From positions 248,001-312,000 of the forward strand of contig NW_019029005.1 in NCBI RefSeq assembly GCF_002105155.1: a DNA stretch of 64,000 nt. The letters are read 5' to 3'. Origin of the DNA: Lobosporangium transversale (lineage: Eukaryota; Mortierellomycota; Mortierellomycetes; Mortierellales; Mortierellaceae). Below the pieces are notes generated by a model. It did not search any database. It saw only the letters and a list, made by a program, of their open reading frames with translations, and was not told the origin of the DNA. A program made the position numbers and the translations under genes. Shown here piece after piece: positions 23,012 through 35,404 of this stretch. Numbering within the stretch: position 1 is the stretch's first letter; the number at the start of each line of letters is the position of its first letter.

Positions 23012-25499
23012 TCACGCAGCAGTGCTCGTTTTAGGAGTTGATCCATGAGTTTGCAGTAAATGGTTTTTGAGGCCATTAATATTGGTATATCCCTTGCCAC
23101 ACCCTGGAACAAGACATTTATAAGGCTTGTTCGATTCATCCTCTTCCTTTGAGTAGTCTGAGGTATTAGGAAGCTCCATAGAAGCTGTAGGAAGACGACG
23201 CACAGAAGCTGTGACAGATCCACTTGAAGACGCTTTAGAGGCACTGATACTGCTGTAGAGATCAATATGATCATTCCGCATATGGTTATTTAGACTCGAT
23301 TGACTCACATACGACTTTTGACAGGCAGGTGCAGCACAAGCGAACTTTTTCGTTGATGATCTGGATGCCGGCGCCTTGGTTACTTTGGATGTGAATGTAG
23401 CAGGAAGCACTGAAGCTGGAGTAGAAAATGCCGGGACCGTAGCAAGTAGCGCTGAAGTCGTTAATGACAGAATGCTGGAATTCGTTGCTGAATTGAGATT
23501 GCTAGCCCCTGCATCTGTAGCTGTTGTTGTAGTTATCGACATCGGTTGAACAAAAATAGGCTCGTGTGCGGCCACGTTGATATGTGTCCCAAAATGTATT
23601 CTATCATGCAAAGGATTCCCCATGGGATTTGCGAAAAAAAGCTCCTTTCCTCCAAAGATATCAAAATCTGCATTATTATCAGTCGTATTGCTGCCATTAT
23701 TGCCATCGGTGCTATTAGAGATATCCTGCACATTGTTAGGCGCTGACATTGCATCTATAACCATATGATCGCCGTTACTAGCTACTTGATGCTGCAGTAA
23801 TAGATTGCTGTCCAAGGGCGAAGATGCTGCTGAAGTTAAATCTATCATATCAATGTCGAGGTCGGTATGGCTATTTTGCGGGATGACCATGGCATCCGTC
23901 CTGAATATTGTATCATCGCTGTGCATAGTCATCGCCCTATGACCGTGGCTATTGGTTATGTGCGTGTTTAATCCTTGAATTTGGTGATAACTCTGTTCAC
24001 ACCCTAGTTCGGGACAGTGTAGCAGAGTACGATGGTTTTTAGGTGAAGATGCTCCTGAAGAGGTCTGCGAGGATGCAGCTGACCCTTCTAGTGACGATGC
24101 ACTATGTGGAATATTAAGGGCGTTATGTGCTATATGTTGGAAAAGAGTCTGTGGTGGATGGTCTTTTTGAGAGGATTGGTGTAGTTGTAGATGAACCTCG
24201 GTTGGAGTGGGGGAGTTGGGAAGACCCATCATTGAGGTTTCAAACACAGTGGAAGGTATGGGCATGCGGAGACCAAGGCTAGGTGATGGTGCACTAGAAG
24301 TAGATGTATTAAGTTTGTTATGAGAATTGGGAGTGCTTTGTCGAGCCGTCCGGATGGCTTTGCTGGAAGACTCTGAGGTGTCTTCAATGGTATTAGAATG
24401 ACCCGTATGTCCCGGTGAGTTCTTAGCATGTGTGACATGGTATTGAAGACCATTGATGTTCTTGTATCTTTTCCGCATCTCACAACCGGGCATAGTGCAT
24501 CGAAAAGGCTTTTCGACCGTAGTCCCTGCATGCGATGCCTTAATGTGATAGTAGAGGAGCGATGGTGATGAACTCATGAAATTACAGTCAAGGATTGCGC
24601 AGCCATACGGCTTAGTGTCGTCCTCAGGTTCACTATTGTCTGCTTGATCACCCTTAATATCGCTCGCAAGTTTTGCAAAAGAATCATCGTCCAGCGTGAT
24701 CCCATGCTCCAGAAACTCTTCGTCGAAAAATGAATCTCGCATCAACAGGATATCGTCTGAATTTACGTGATAGTTTGCATCGGATTCAAAGTCATCGTTA
24801 TGTGTATCTAAAAGAGCCTCCAGACGACGGGTTTCGGCAAGGATGGCTGCATCATTGCTGCTTCCTTGGCCTCTTTTTTTGTTGACTCGCTTCATGTGGT
24901 TGATCCCTCTCTGAATTTTCCGCCAGCGGTTTCGACAGTGTACCAGGTCTTCCTGGAAAGGCCAGAGCAATCTTTTGCCACTGACTGCCAAACTCCTCAA
25001 ATCTCTGTAACAAGATAAGATCGTCCTCTGGAGTCCAGGCAGCCCTATCAATATGTGGATCCAGACCTTCGCGCCATCTCTTGGCACATTGGTCATCAGT
25101 ACGCCCAGGAATACGCTCTGCAATCTTGCTCCATTGCCCCTTAAACATTTCCACACCGGTCCTGAGTAAGTGATCCTCTTCTGGGGTCCAAGGACCTTTT
25201 TTGAGCTTAGGGTCGAGTGAGTGGAACCAACGTTTCCTGCAATTTTTGTTGGTTCTTCCTGGTACACATGCTGCAATCTTGGCCCACTTTTCTGTTTTAT
25301 CCCCGTATTTTTGAACTGCAGCACGAAGGAACTCGTCTTCCTCAGGTGTCCATACTATTCTCTCGCCACGATCCCGTTTTCGAGGAGCAGCTGCTTCTTC
25401 TAGATTAAGAAGGTCTTCAATATTAGGCTCTTCCTCTCCTGTCAGCCCCAATGAAGGCATATCCTGTGGCAGCGCAGCATTAAAGACCACAGCCGGCAC
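23012..25499 (-). CDS. R1R2R3-type Myb repeats fused to SFP1-like C2H2 zinc fingers
   Basis: Three SANT/Myb repeats lie at the N-terminus: IVWTPEEDEFLRAAVQKYG...CRKRW, GPWTPEEDHLLRTGVEMF...CAKRW and AAWTPEDDLILLQRFEEFG...HCRNRW, with the regularly spaced Trp residues. After an acidic linker come C2H2 fingers: YGCAILDC..., FRCTMPGCEMRKRYKNINGLQYH, LLHCPELGCEQSYHQIQGLNTH, FACAAPACQKSYVSQSSLNNH and the C-terminal YKCLVPGCGKGYTNINGLKNH. The [RG]YxNINGL(Q/K)xH pattern is that of SFP1-type fingers. It is probably a nuclear DNA-binding regulator with two DNA-binding modules. A one-base shift at about 24945 falls between PGR and VHCRNRW in the third repeat. The start is uncertain: 25499 is GTG directly after a possible acceptor (AATAG), so an upstream exon is likely. 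The first internal Met is at about 25460. Confidence 0.88.
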
Positions 25500-26795
25500 C
25501 TATTTATATGACAGAAAAGAATATATATATATATAAGAGAGAGGCCTTTAGCTTCTTTCGTAGTCAACATTATATGTCAATGGCTATCCTTTTGCATTAA
25601 AGTGTAAGATCTTCTGCCTTGTAACCATCCATGTCCTTACAGGTTATCCTTTGACCCACCCTCGTGTGGGGGTGAATAGAACGTGAACTATAGACCATGG
25701 ATCACAAAACTGGGCGTTAGTTGTGGTAGTACCAATATATACAAGGGCTGTTCAAAAAAAAAAAAAAAAAAAAAAAAAGGAGTAGAAGTATAAGCGCAAA
25801 CCACCTACATCGAATTGCGACGATGCCTGGTATGCAAAGTGCGAATAAGGCTCAAAGTCAGAGTGAGAACTGTAGCTGTCGCTCTGGTGAAAAACGAAGT
25901 GATGGATGAGACGAAAAAAAAAGCAAGCAAGCAAGGGTGTCAATTAGTAAGGAGAAGAGAGATGGAAAAGGAGCACCTTGGGTTGAGTGAGTGCTGCCAA
26001 ACCCTTGTCCACTTCTCTTCCTCTTGAACCAGCGCTTTTGCTCATTACCATGTTCACTGCCATGGAGTGCTAGCAAGGGGTCATTCGCTACACGGTGCTG
26101 ACGATGTACATATACACACCAGCAAGGTTTTTTGTTTTGTTTTGCTTAGTTTTGTTGCAAAGTAGAATTATAAAAGCTATTTTTTTATGAATGAAATAAA
26201 GAGAAATGGGGCAGGATAATTGATAAATATGGAACAACTTATTGTGTATGAGAATGAAGGAGATGAAGGAAGAAAGGGAATAAGTGTGAGGTATGGGGTA
26301 TGAGGTGTGAGGTGTGAGGTATGAAGAATGAATGTGAGGCGTGTGAAGTAAAAGAATTTGGAATTGAGATGACTTGTCGTCTCCTGATCGAAGCCTTTGT
26401 TGTAAACTCGTTCCTGTAACATTGTAATTACAGCCACAAAACCCTTGACAATTGAAAATTCAAATGACTTGGATATGTTGCTCTTCAACCCCTGCATCTC
26501 AATTTTTGGACTTTCAAAGAACTGGCACACTTTCTCCATCAGCCCTCTTCTGGCCCGGGAGAGGTGAGGGAACAAACTTCTTAACCTCCTCTCCAAAAAG
26601 ATACTTTTTTTTTTCACATTTTTGTTGCACTTTTGTTGCACTCTCACGCTCAGTATCCATATCTTTTAATTGATTCAACAGACAAGTATCATCACGACAT
26701 CGGATCTCAAATAAGCGATACAACAAGAGCTTCTTATAACGGATATATTATACCATTCTACAATTAAAGATGCCACTTCGACAGCTGTGATACTT

Positions 26796-26831
<36 letters not shown>

Positions 26832-27843
26832 CAATGCATTCTAATATTTATTAACGAGAAATCATCTGTACCATCTCTCTCCGCTCTGCAGATTAGATCA
26901 ACTAGGACATCAAGAACAAAAACTACACTGTATGCTGTAGGTGCGTTCCTTTGTAATCCAACAAGGACTATGATTTGATTGCAAGCGCATCAAAAGATGC
27001 TTTTTTTTTTTTTTTTTTTTTTTTTGGTTTTTGGTTTTCAACGGCCGACATGCGTGATCGATCAGAAATAAATGACAATAAATCTAAACATGCAGCAATG
27101 CAGCTCTTAAGAATCAAACAAGATACGGTAACCAGTATATACAGCCGACATTGCTGTTTTTCTTATTGCTGGTGTTGATGATATGATGAGCTGTGGAGCA
27201 TGATTGCTGTGGCTGCTGTGGTTACAAGCTCTATTCATACAATCTAGACTTGCGTCTCCTACCCCACATCTGCAGAGTCGGTAGTTTAATGGGATTCCAG
27301 CCTTAAACCTCTAAAGATGTATGTATGACATAAAGATCGATCCATGAATTACGTGTTCAGGTTCCCTTGCTTTGCCTATCCAATTTTGCTAGATCATTGC
27401 TGCGGATGAAAATAGACAACGACAATAGTAAAGGTGTCCTATAGCCCATTCAGGTAATTGTATGCATTGCTCCATGCGCTCGATTCTCATTAGCAGCGTT
27501 TCGAGTCTGTGACAAATATTCCATAAGTTTATCATGCCATCGCAAGTCAGGCAGGTCTGTCAATGACTGTACGAATATAAGCGCTTTTATAAACTAACTA
27601 CCATCACCATTGACCTACACTCAACAAGCTATTCTTAAGTTAGGATTACATCCCCACATGCAAGCGGCGTTCGTGCAGAAGAGGAAGTGTGGATGTTTGA
27701 TATAGGTATAGGTGTAGACACCCCAATTTATGATGAACATTATTCTTCCATTTCGTCCACCCTCGCATCGAATCGCTTGCTTTTTCATCATTCAGCTTTT
27801 CGGGAAGGGGAAGTATAAATTATTAAACAGCGGTCATTAGGGG

Positions 27844-27876
<33 letters not shown>

Positions 27877-29395
27877 ATTATAAGTTCACGAAGTCTATGG
27901 TTATCTCAAGGGCATCTGCCTCCTTCTGTCAACTTGAGTACAGCCCCTTTGATAAATAATGTGGCGTCAGATCAAGTATTTATTCCTGAGGCTTGTGGTG
28001 CTGGGACTGAAGCTAGACCAAGAAGATTGCAGTCAAGAAAGACATATTAAATTTTTTTGCAAGTGCTCAAAAAAAAACTGGAACTGTTAAATAACAAAGT
28101 TCTATCAGATTCACAGATACATTTATAATTTCCTACTTAGCAGGATCAAGAATAATGATCAGTTTGCAGCGGTCATTCATCTTGATTAGAAATCTATATT
28201 AACTTCCTACCCTTATATTATGTACACCATTTGCGTTGTCGATGGATGGTGCTTGGAAAATATGAAAAAAATGTTAAAGCTTGGAAAAAGCAACAGTCCT
28301 CATCTAGTTTACGAACGCAACGGAATTATCAAATCTATACAAAAGATAAAAAAAAGCTTCGTTTTTTGCGTTTCCTCTGGTCAAGTTTAGGCTGAATAGT
28401 CGATCGATCGCGAAGCATAAAAAAAACCATTTAGTCTCTCCTGGAACGACGAAAGATGCGTGCAAAAGAAAAAAAAATGGCATGGTGCCATTCTGTTTCT
28501 TTTCAAGCACTCTGATCTTTCACTTTTAAAAAAAGTATCCTTGACCAGCCACAGTCATTTTTACATGCAAGTCAAAAAGTAGTTTTTGTTAGCAGGAGCC
28601 CTCTCCTCAACAAAACATAAATTCAATCAATAAATCTGGGAAGTTTGATTCAGGCCAAATATCTCGTTGGCCCAGGACGGGGGGGGTGTGTGAGCACAAG
28701 CATCAAAGGAAGTTCTCGATTTTCAGCTCGAGATTCCTGGCTTGGCCCTTTTAGATCTTTAATTCTGGGGGTTGGGGAGATGCACTTCCTCCAACTTTTG
28801 TATACTAATGCCATAATTAATTTTTTTTTTCACTCTCACTCATTGCTCTCCCTAAAAAGTAAAGTGTCGAAAGATAAAAAAAAAGCAATAGCCAAGTGGT
28901 ATGCATCCAACGGCGCAGCAGAACGATAAAAAGACTAAAAGAAAAGTATCTACAATCCACAGGTCATTCATCATGTGATGAAGCTTGGAAAAAGAAAAAA
29001 AAAAAAAAAAAAAAAGAAAAAGAAAAAGAAAAAAAAGGCCAAAAAATCATTTTTTCATAAAAAAAAAAAAAAAAATGAAGAAAAAAAAATTGAAAGTGGT
29101 GGATCAAGTTGACAACAGCCATAAAGGAGAGGCTGGGCTGAAGTATTGATAGGTGGTGATGATAATAACAGAGGAAGTGACGAAAATTTTAAACTGCAAG
29201 CTCGATAATCAAAACACAAAAAAAGAACAAAACAGCACAAAAAACGAGGAAGGGTAAGAAAGTGTAGTTGAGCGCGAAACCAAAACTGATGTGCGCAAGG
29301 CGAGGGGCCCCTCCACCGTATTGAGATGGAGGAAGGCCATCGAGGTCCTCAAGGTGGCGGGAAACCACCTGACGATCTCCATCACTTGGGAAGGC
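25500..29395. other. long intergenic region (3.9 kb)
   Basis: No gene can be supported. Homopolymer runs occur at about 25756-25778, 26798-26827, 27001-27025, 27843-27873 and 28990-29075. A tandem-like GAGGTGTG/GAGGTATG tract lies at about 26285-26330. An open frame at 26177-26726 (minus) turns into hydrophobic low-complexity and reads the repeat tract, so I do not call it. No tRNA or rRNA signal found. Confidence 0.4.
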
Positions 29396-31596
29396 TTACT
29401 CATTGGCATAGATAGCAATCGAGTTAGAGGCTGTCTGCCAGAATTTGCCATCAGCTGTCTCATTGGCCATAAGATTCAAGCTCGACGTCAGAAAAGATGT
29501 GACAGATGTGGATGGGAGCGAAGACGGATAGTAAGCCATGCTAGTGTCTTCTTCAGCTGCTGTCTGATGAGTATCCTTCTCTAAGTTGGAATCGGCTTGG
29601 TCATTCATGTCCGAACCTCGGCCCATGAAGGTACTACCAGCCTCGTTTGCCTGAAGAAATGATGCAATCAGGTCACTCTGCTGTTGAAAAGTAGGTAAGA
29701 AATCATTGGAGATAGCCTCTTTTGTAGGGGACAGGGGAGCGTGCTCAAAGTTGCTTTCATTCGACTTGGACTCAACAGAGATAGGCTGCGGTTGGAGCAA
29801 ATTGAGCAACTGCTGCTCATGATCGAGAGTTGAGGCAGGAATGGAGGCATGCCCAAGTGGTTGCGCAAAACTCGACATCGCTTTTCCAGAATATTAAGGA
29901 ATTTGTACATTTGACCAGGCCTCATATGTTCAACCAACATCTGAAAACGAGCGTCATCGAAAATAAGAGACTTTGGTGGCGTTGTGGGTGGAGTAGGAGT
30001 TGAGGTCTGGCTCAACATTGAGGCAGGAGCCGCGCTGAACATCAAGTTAGAGAAAGGTACACTACCCAAAGCAGTTGGAGGAAGCGAATAAAGACTCATT
30101 GGTGGCATGGTAGGAACCTCGGCATTAGTGAGAGGAGAGCATACAGAGCTATTTGACGAAAATGAGCCACCGTCACTTGTCAATAGAGGCGATTCGGATG
30201 AGAGAGACTGGAGTTCAGCTGATGAGGGTGAACCATTGGTATAAGGGGACTTGATACAAGCGGAGAATGTCGGACTTGACGAAGCAAATGTTTGAGACTG
30301 TACTACTGTGGAAGCATTTGCACTATCGTCAGTCCTATGATGTACACGCTGCTCATCTTGAGACTTGCCGCTCGATTCATACTTTCGGAGGTCGACAATG
30401 CTTTGACGCTTTGCTCTTGTCCTGTAGCTCCACGGGCGCGAGCGGCTGATTCAATTTCAACATCCATGTTTTTGGATGAGGACGTAATGAGAGAGGACGA
30501 TAAAACCGAAGTATCCAACTTAGGTGCCAGAATGGCCCTATAAAGTGATGATTTTGGAGATGGGGTAAGAGTATAAGGGGCAGATGACTCGCGCTGTTGA
30601 CCCTGACTTAAAGATGGCTTCTGGCGGACATAAGAGGACGATGACCGTTGTACTGTTTGTAATATAGTCCACAAGCATTGCACAATGAATGCTTGCGATC
30701 CAAAGTACGACGCCACAATGGCGTTTGGGTAACCTTGCAGTTGAAGCATTCGAGAGTACGAGGAGGCCGCGAGCTCTGCTTTTTTGTTTTCTGGGTTTTG
30801 GAACCTGCCTTTTGAAGTGCAGCTGCGAGGCTCCAAACATCATCTTTGGAACTGGAGTCCAAGTCTGCGGAAGAAACGTTATCGAGAGTGCTTGCACTGG
30901 TTTTGGGAGCCAAGATAGGAGACGAAGTTTTGGTCAAATCATATTCTCCGAAAGCATCCTCACCATTCTTGGTAGATGTTGTTTGCTGCTGTTTAGATGC
31001 TTGCTGTTGCTGGAGCTGGAGCTGTGCCTGCATCAAGAGCTTTTGCTGATACTGCTGTTGCTGGAACTGCTGCTGATGTTTAAGCAATTGTAAGCGAAAG
31101 TACTCTTGTTGCTCAGGTGTAGGTTGTAGATCATCATCATCATCTATGCTCGAGCGGATGGTCGATGGCCTCCATGACAATGTGCTTGACGAGAGGGTTG
31201 ATGATTTGCTGGAGAGCGATGCTGATTGTTGAGTCTGACTCTGGAGCTCCTGAAGCTTTTGCAGAGCCTCCAACGTCTTGGCACCTGTGAGAGATGATGA
31301 AGAAAACGAATCAAAGGGTTAATAAATGGAACAAGTGAGACGCTGTGAGAAGATGGAGCTATGTCTGATATTACAAAGCTCCTAAAAGACTTTGACGTAC
31401 CTGAGATATTTCGAAGAATAGTCGCTGCCAGATCTTGAATGGGAGCGTCTGGTTTTGTGACGGTATCACGCGAAGCAATGGTCTGGAGAATAAGCTTACG
31501 AGACTGGTTGAGCAAGTGTTGCTGGATCAGTTTCTCCGCATCGAGGGTAGTACGAGCCTTAGCACTGGGCGAGTCAATGTCCATATTAGTAGGCAT
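29396..31596 (-). CDS. GATA-type zinc-finger transcription factor
   Basis: The start is at 31596 (MPTNMDIDSPSAKART). Exon 1 ends at 31401 and the intron is 31285-31400 (GTACGT...ACAG), joining NIS-GAKTLEALQKL. A Gln-rich coiled region precedes one zinc finger, CFNCKVTQTPLWRRT...LCNACGLYYKQYNGHRP (C-x2-C-x18-C-x2-C). Right after HRPL the frame breaks. One added base would give the canonical HVRQK, and coding continues in the next frame (KPSLSQGQQRESSAP). Further switches occur at about 30310 and at about 29885, where GAAAAG needs one more A to give LEKAMSSFAQPLGH. The C-terminal half is Ser/Pro-rich and ends NSIAIYANE at 29396. The same frame continues protein-like past that TAA (SDGDRQVVSRHLEDLDGLPP). 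It is a presumed nuclear regulator. The target pathway is unknown. Confidence 0.85.
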
Positions 31597-33951
31597 GTCG
31601 GCCTCAGGTAAATGGATAATTGTAGAAAACTTCAGAAACTGGGTAATATCTATGACAGAAGCACGTAAAGAGAACGGCGTTAGTTGATGGTGGATTAGAA
31701 AGCAACTGAGTGGAGGTCACGTTATTTAGGGTTCAAGGTTAAATAGGTTAGAGGAGGAACATAAACAAAAAGCACGCCATCTCGGGACATATCGCAGCGG
31801 GCACAGTTGCACTGGCTGATTGCACATATTACCAATGATAATTAGGCAAAGCTCTGTGTTAATAAAAAAAAAAAAAAAAAAAAAAAATAGGAAGACACAT
31901 AAACAAGCAAAGAGAGGAATATGGAAGAACGAGAAAAGAAAATAAAGAACAAGAGGGATATCAAATTTATTGCAGAAAAGATTTTTACCTTCGATCAGAA
32001 AGAGAAAGTTTGTATAAAAAAAAAAAAAAAAAAAAAAAAAAACTACAACCACTTAATGGATGAATTTGCGAGGAAAGCTGTCTGTGGGTATATATGTGGG
32101 TATATGTGCGCGTAGTGCGAGTGTGGAAGAATAGTTGCTGGTATAAATAGTAGAAAGTTTGGTCGAAGTGGGAAGAAAGAGAAGAAAGGAAGCGGCGTGT
32201 TGGTTCGATAAGAAGAGAAAGAGAGGAACAGAAAGAAAAAAAGGACGAACATTGTTCGTAGTACTTCAGCTACTCTTTATATAACCGCTCGGGTCAGACC
32301 TATGGCAATGCTCTCGACCATTTTTACCTGTCTGCTCAAATGTGATACAAAAAAAAAAAATCTGTAGCCATGATTGAATACAAATGAATAACAGATGGTT
32401 GGGGTCTGCTCTTGATTTGTCACCTTTCTAGAGTAGATTTTATTGTTTACAGATTGAAACGCATTGGGGCCATTCTTTTTTCTTTCCAATTGAGTTGTGT
32501 AAAAAGTGTAGACACAGAAAAAACTTTTACACAACGTGTGTAAGCAACTTGGTGACATAAAAATATAAAACACCTTTCATAACCCAGTGGTCGCACCAAA
32601 ATATCGGTTCATTCTTAAGCTACCGTGTCCCCACTCAACATTATCATTTATGAAAGCTAACATGAAGATTCAAATGCATCATGTATCGATATTGCAGCTT
32701 TTTTATTTTATTTATATTATTCTTTTTTTTTATTTCAATTACCTTCGCGACTAAAGCCATCAAGATATCATCAATGCTGTTCTCTATGAATGATTAAAAT
32801 GGCACCTAACCTCTGTTCTTGACTGACGCTGGCAAATTGGAGCATGTATATACATTAATTTAAAAAAATTTGCCGCACTTTTTTTGTTGTTGTTCAACAG
32901 GTCAGGGAACCAATTGAGTGAGTCCAGTCGCGGTAAAGAAAAAAGGGGTTGAACAGAATAACTCAAAAAGAGATGGCGGCAGCCAATCAGATCTCAGGAA
33001 TACTAGAAAACGCGTCATTTCGACCATCGTTGCTTGGTTGCAAAAAATAATGCACGTAGTCACTCTAACAGGTTTCCATCTGTGCCTGTGCTCTCGTTAT
33101 GTTCCGTCAAACATTGCGACTACATTCATCTCAACACGCCCAACTGAGCTATAATGGAACAGCTCTCTATAACATGTATCAATATAAAGCCCTATTCAAT
33201 CAGTTGCAGGAAATTTCATGTGGCCTCTAGATGAATTCATAATGAGTGAAGTAATAAAGAAAAAAAACAGTGATACGCCAGAGTTCTTACCCGCTACCTT
33301 CTGCATTATACATGTACTATTACTTTCCTCAAAGAAAAAACGTCAATGTGTCGAGCACGCTGTCGTGCATAATATACTCCACGAGTATTTTTTATAATTC
33401 TGTTTAGACCTAGCAAGCTTTTGTTCAAATGTATCTCACTTTACCTTCTCCACCTCTTTGTGTCCCAAACATTGAGACATGATTTATGTGCATGGTGTCT
33501 CAATGATCCGACTTGAATAAAACTCAGTATGTATACATGTATATATCAAGAGCAAACATGACCCATGATTAACAAATTGCTCTCACCAAGCGTTTTGTTT
33601 TTGTATCACGTCTGTTCTAAAAAGAATTAACCTAGATGGTAAAATCGTGCTTGTTTACTTTTGATGCATGTTCCAGAAATTGTTTTTGGTAGCTTTTGAT
33701 CTTTCATAATACGCATGCTCAATCTCATCTTCTATGGATGGTACAGTCAAGAGACCAAAGTAAGGCGGAAAGAGTACCATTAAGGTTGAAAATATCGTGA
33801 CCCATAATGACTGAAACAAATAGATAGCCCTATTGTGAAGCCCTTTGCTCTTTTTATTTGCCCTGTTTTGAAGAACTATAAAAATGGTGGCATTTAGTTT
33901 TGATTAGTATTTGCAACAGACATTCACTTTATTAGGGGCCTCGCTGCACCC
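31597..33951. other. 5' flank of the GATA gene and spacer
   Basis: Two long A runs lie at about 31862-31888 and 32018-32042, and minus-strand pyrimidine-rich sequence (about 32160-32250) looks like promoter/5' UTR for the GATA gene. The rest is AT-rich without coding character. Confidence 0.4.
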
Positions 33952-34146
33952 TTACCAGTCAATGCCTCCAATATCCCTGCTACATGATAGACAAGGGATG
34001 AACGCACGTCCATAGATAACACGGCCATAGAAAACACGGCCATAGAAGTGGAGATTATCTTGTGTGGCTGTTAATAAACACGTGCTGCTTGTTATTACAA
34101 TAAGGGATGACAAGAGATGTAGTGAAGTAGTGAAAGCCATCTTCAT
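33952..34146 (-). CDS. small putative secreted peptide with FYGRV-type repeats
   Basis: The 64-codon frame starts with MKMAFTTSLHLLSSLIVITS, a plausible signal peptide (charged start, hydrophobic core, small residues before the likely cleavage near ALTATQ-like sequence). The mature part holds three imperfect repeats FYGRV-FYGRV-IYGRA and then a Cys pair (PCLSC). The repeat is also seen in the DNA (TATGGCCGTGTT units at about 34010-34045). Small secreted repeat peptides are known in fungi, but I cannot link this to a family. No intron is needed. The chance of a spurious short frame remains substantial. Confidence 0.4.
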   Translation of the reverse strand: MKMAFTTSLHLLSSLIVITSSTCLLTATQDNLHFYGRVFYGRVIYGRAFIPCLSCSRDIGGIDW

Positions 34147-34748
34147 CCGCTATTGCATGACTGAGTCAGAAACATTGTCAGATGGAGGAAGTGAGAGACC
34201 CGTAGGAGTCGTGTAATTGCTGGCATGACATCCAGAGCTTATTGAGCTCTGTGGAATAAAGAACCAGAGCCACTGTATCACAATATATACAAAAGCTATC
34301 CGGATTAAAAGGTCTTGCACGAAGAAAGCAAAGCAAATCTAATGCACGCTAGTAGACTTTTTTACGTGACCGAGTATCTATGATGTGTTGCTAGGTATCA
34401 TCCACTCGTCTAGATACCTTGGCCATCAAATTCCTGAGCAAACTCAGACCATTCCCTTCATAAGACCTTAGCGACATACTCGTTCTTATCCTTTTAAGGA
34501 ACATGATTAAGACTCAAAACGACAACTTTTACTCTTTATCCGACGCAGTATCTATGCTCCATGTAACTCTGGTCATCTATAAGGATCCGGTTGCACTTGA
34601 CTATTAAACAATCCTTACTCTGACTCAATTGAAAGCCGAGAGTATTAAACCTTTTCCTTTAACAACCCATTCCCAATCGCGTAGGCTATCTGAATTTCGG
34701 CCATTATCTACTTGACTACCATTCAAAGGTAGTTGAGAATACTTGAGG

Positions 34749-34779
<31 letters not shown>

Positions 34780-35404
34780 TTTTCCACAAACCTTTCAAAA
34801 ATAGTTCGTCAAAAATAGAAATATAAACCTCGCTTAGGAATCATAGCACCCGATTGTTGTGCTTGTATACTATGGCCCTCCAGTGCAAAGTACCTTTTTC
34901 ATACGCCACTTAACTATTCCAGCCCCTTAGTTATCAATCTTCTACAGCTTTTTTTATTTTTTTACTTCTCGCTACCTTTATTATTGCGAGACAAAGGGAG
35001 CTGAAGATTGCTGTGGAATTGACAGCAACCTCCGGAGAAAAAACCAATTGGCCAAAAATTAAAAAAACGATGAAAATTAAAATGCCGGTATGCAGATCCA
35101 ATAGGAAAATAGTCCAGCTGGAAAAACCGGCACACTTGTGTCCTTCGGTTGCAAGTCTTCCGGTTGTCTTGGGGTGATCAGTTTCTCTATCATAATAATC
35201 GAATATATATTTTCTTCAGATCTCTTCTCTCTTTTGATCTCTTTCCCCGTAATTCTTTTTCTCTTTTTCTCTTCTCTTCTCTCTTCTCTCTCCATTTTTT
35301 TTTTTTTTTCTTCATCATTCATTTATAATCCAGCCTTGACATTTGTTCTTCGCTTCCTAATCATTCCTTCCCAGTCTTTTTCATACGCATCGCACATTCT
35401 CAAC
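34147..35404. other. intergenic region and thioesterase promoter
   Basis: Contains an A run at about 34748-34777. A strong pyrimidine-rich tract at about 35215-35310, with (CT)n and (T)n, lies 100-190 nt before the ATG at 35405, consistent with a promoter/5' UTR. No other gene seen. Confidence 0.45.

Noticed and set aside
26177-26726. Minus-strand frames of 70-156 codons
   Set aside because: Low-complexity and repeat-derived (GAGGTGTG tract), with no intron structure or motif.
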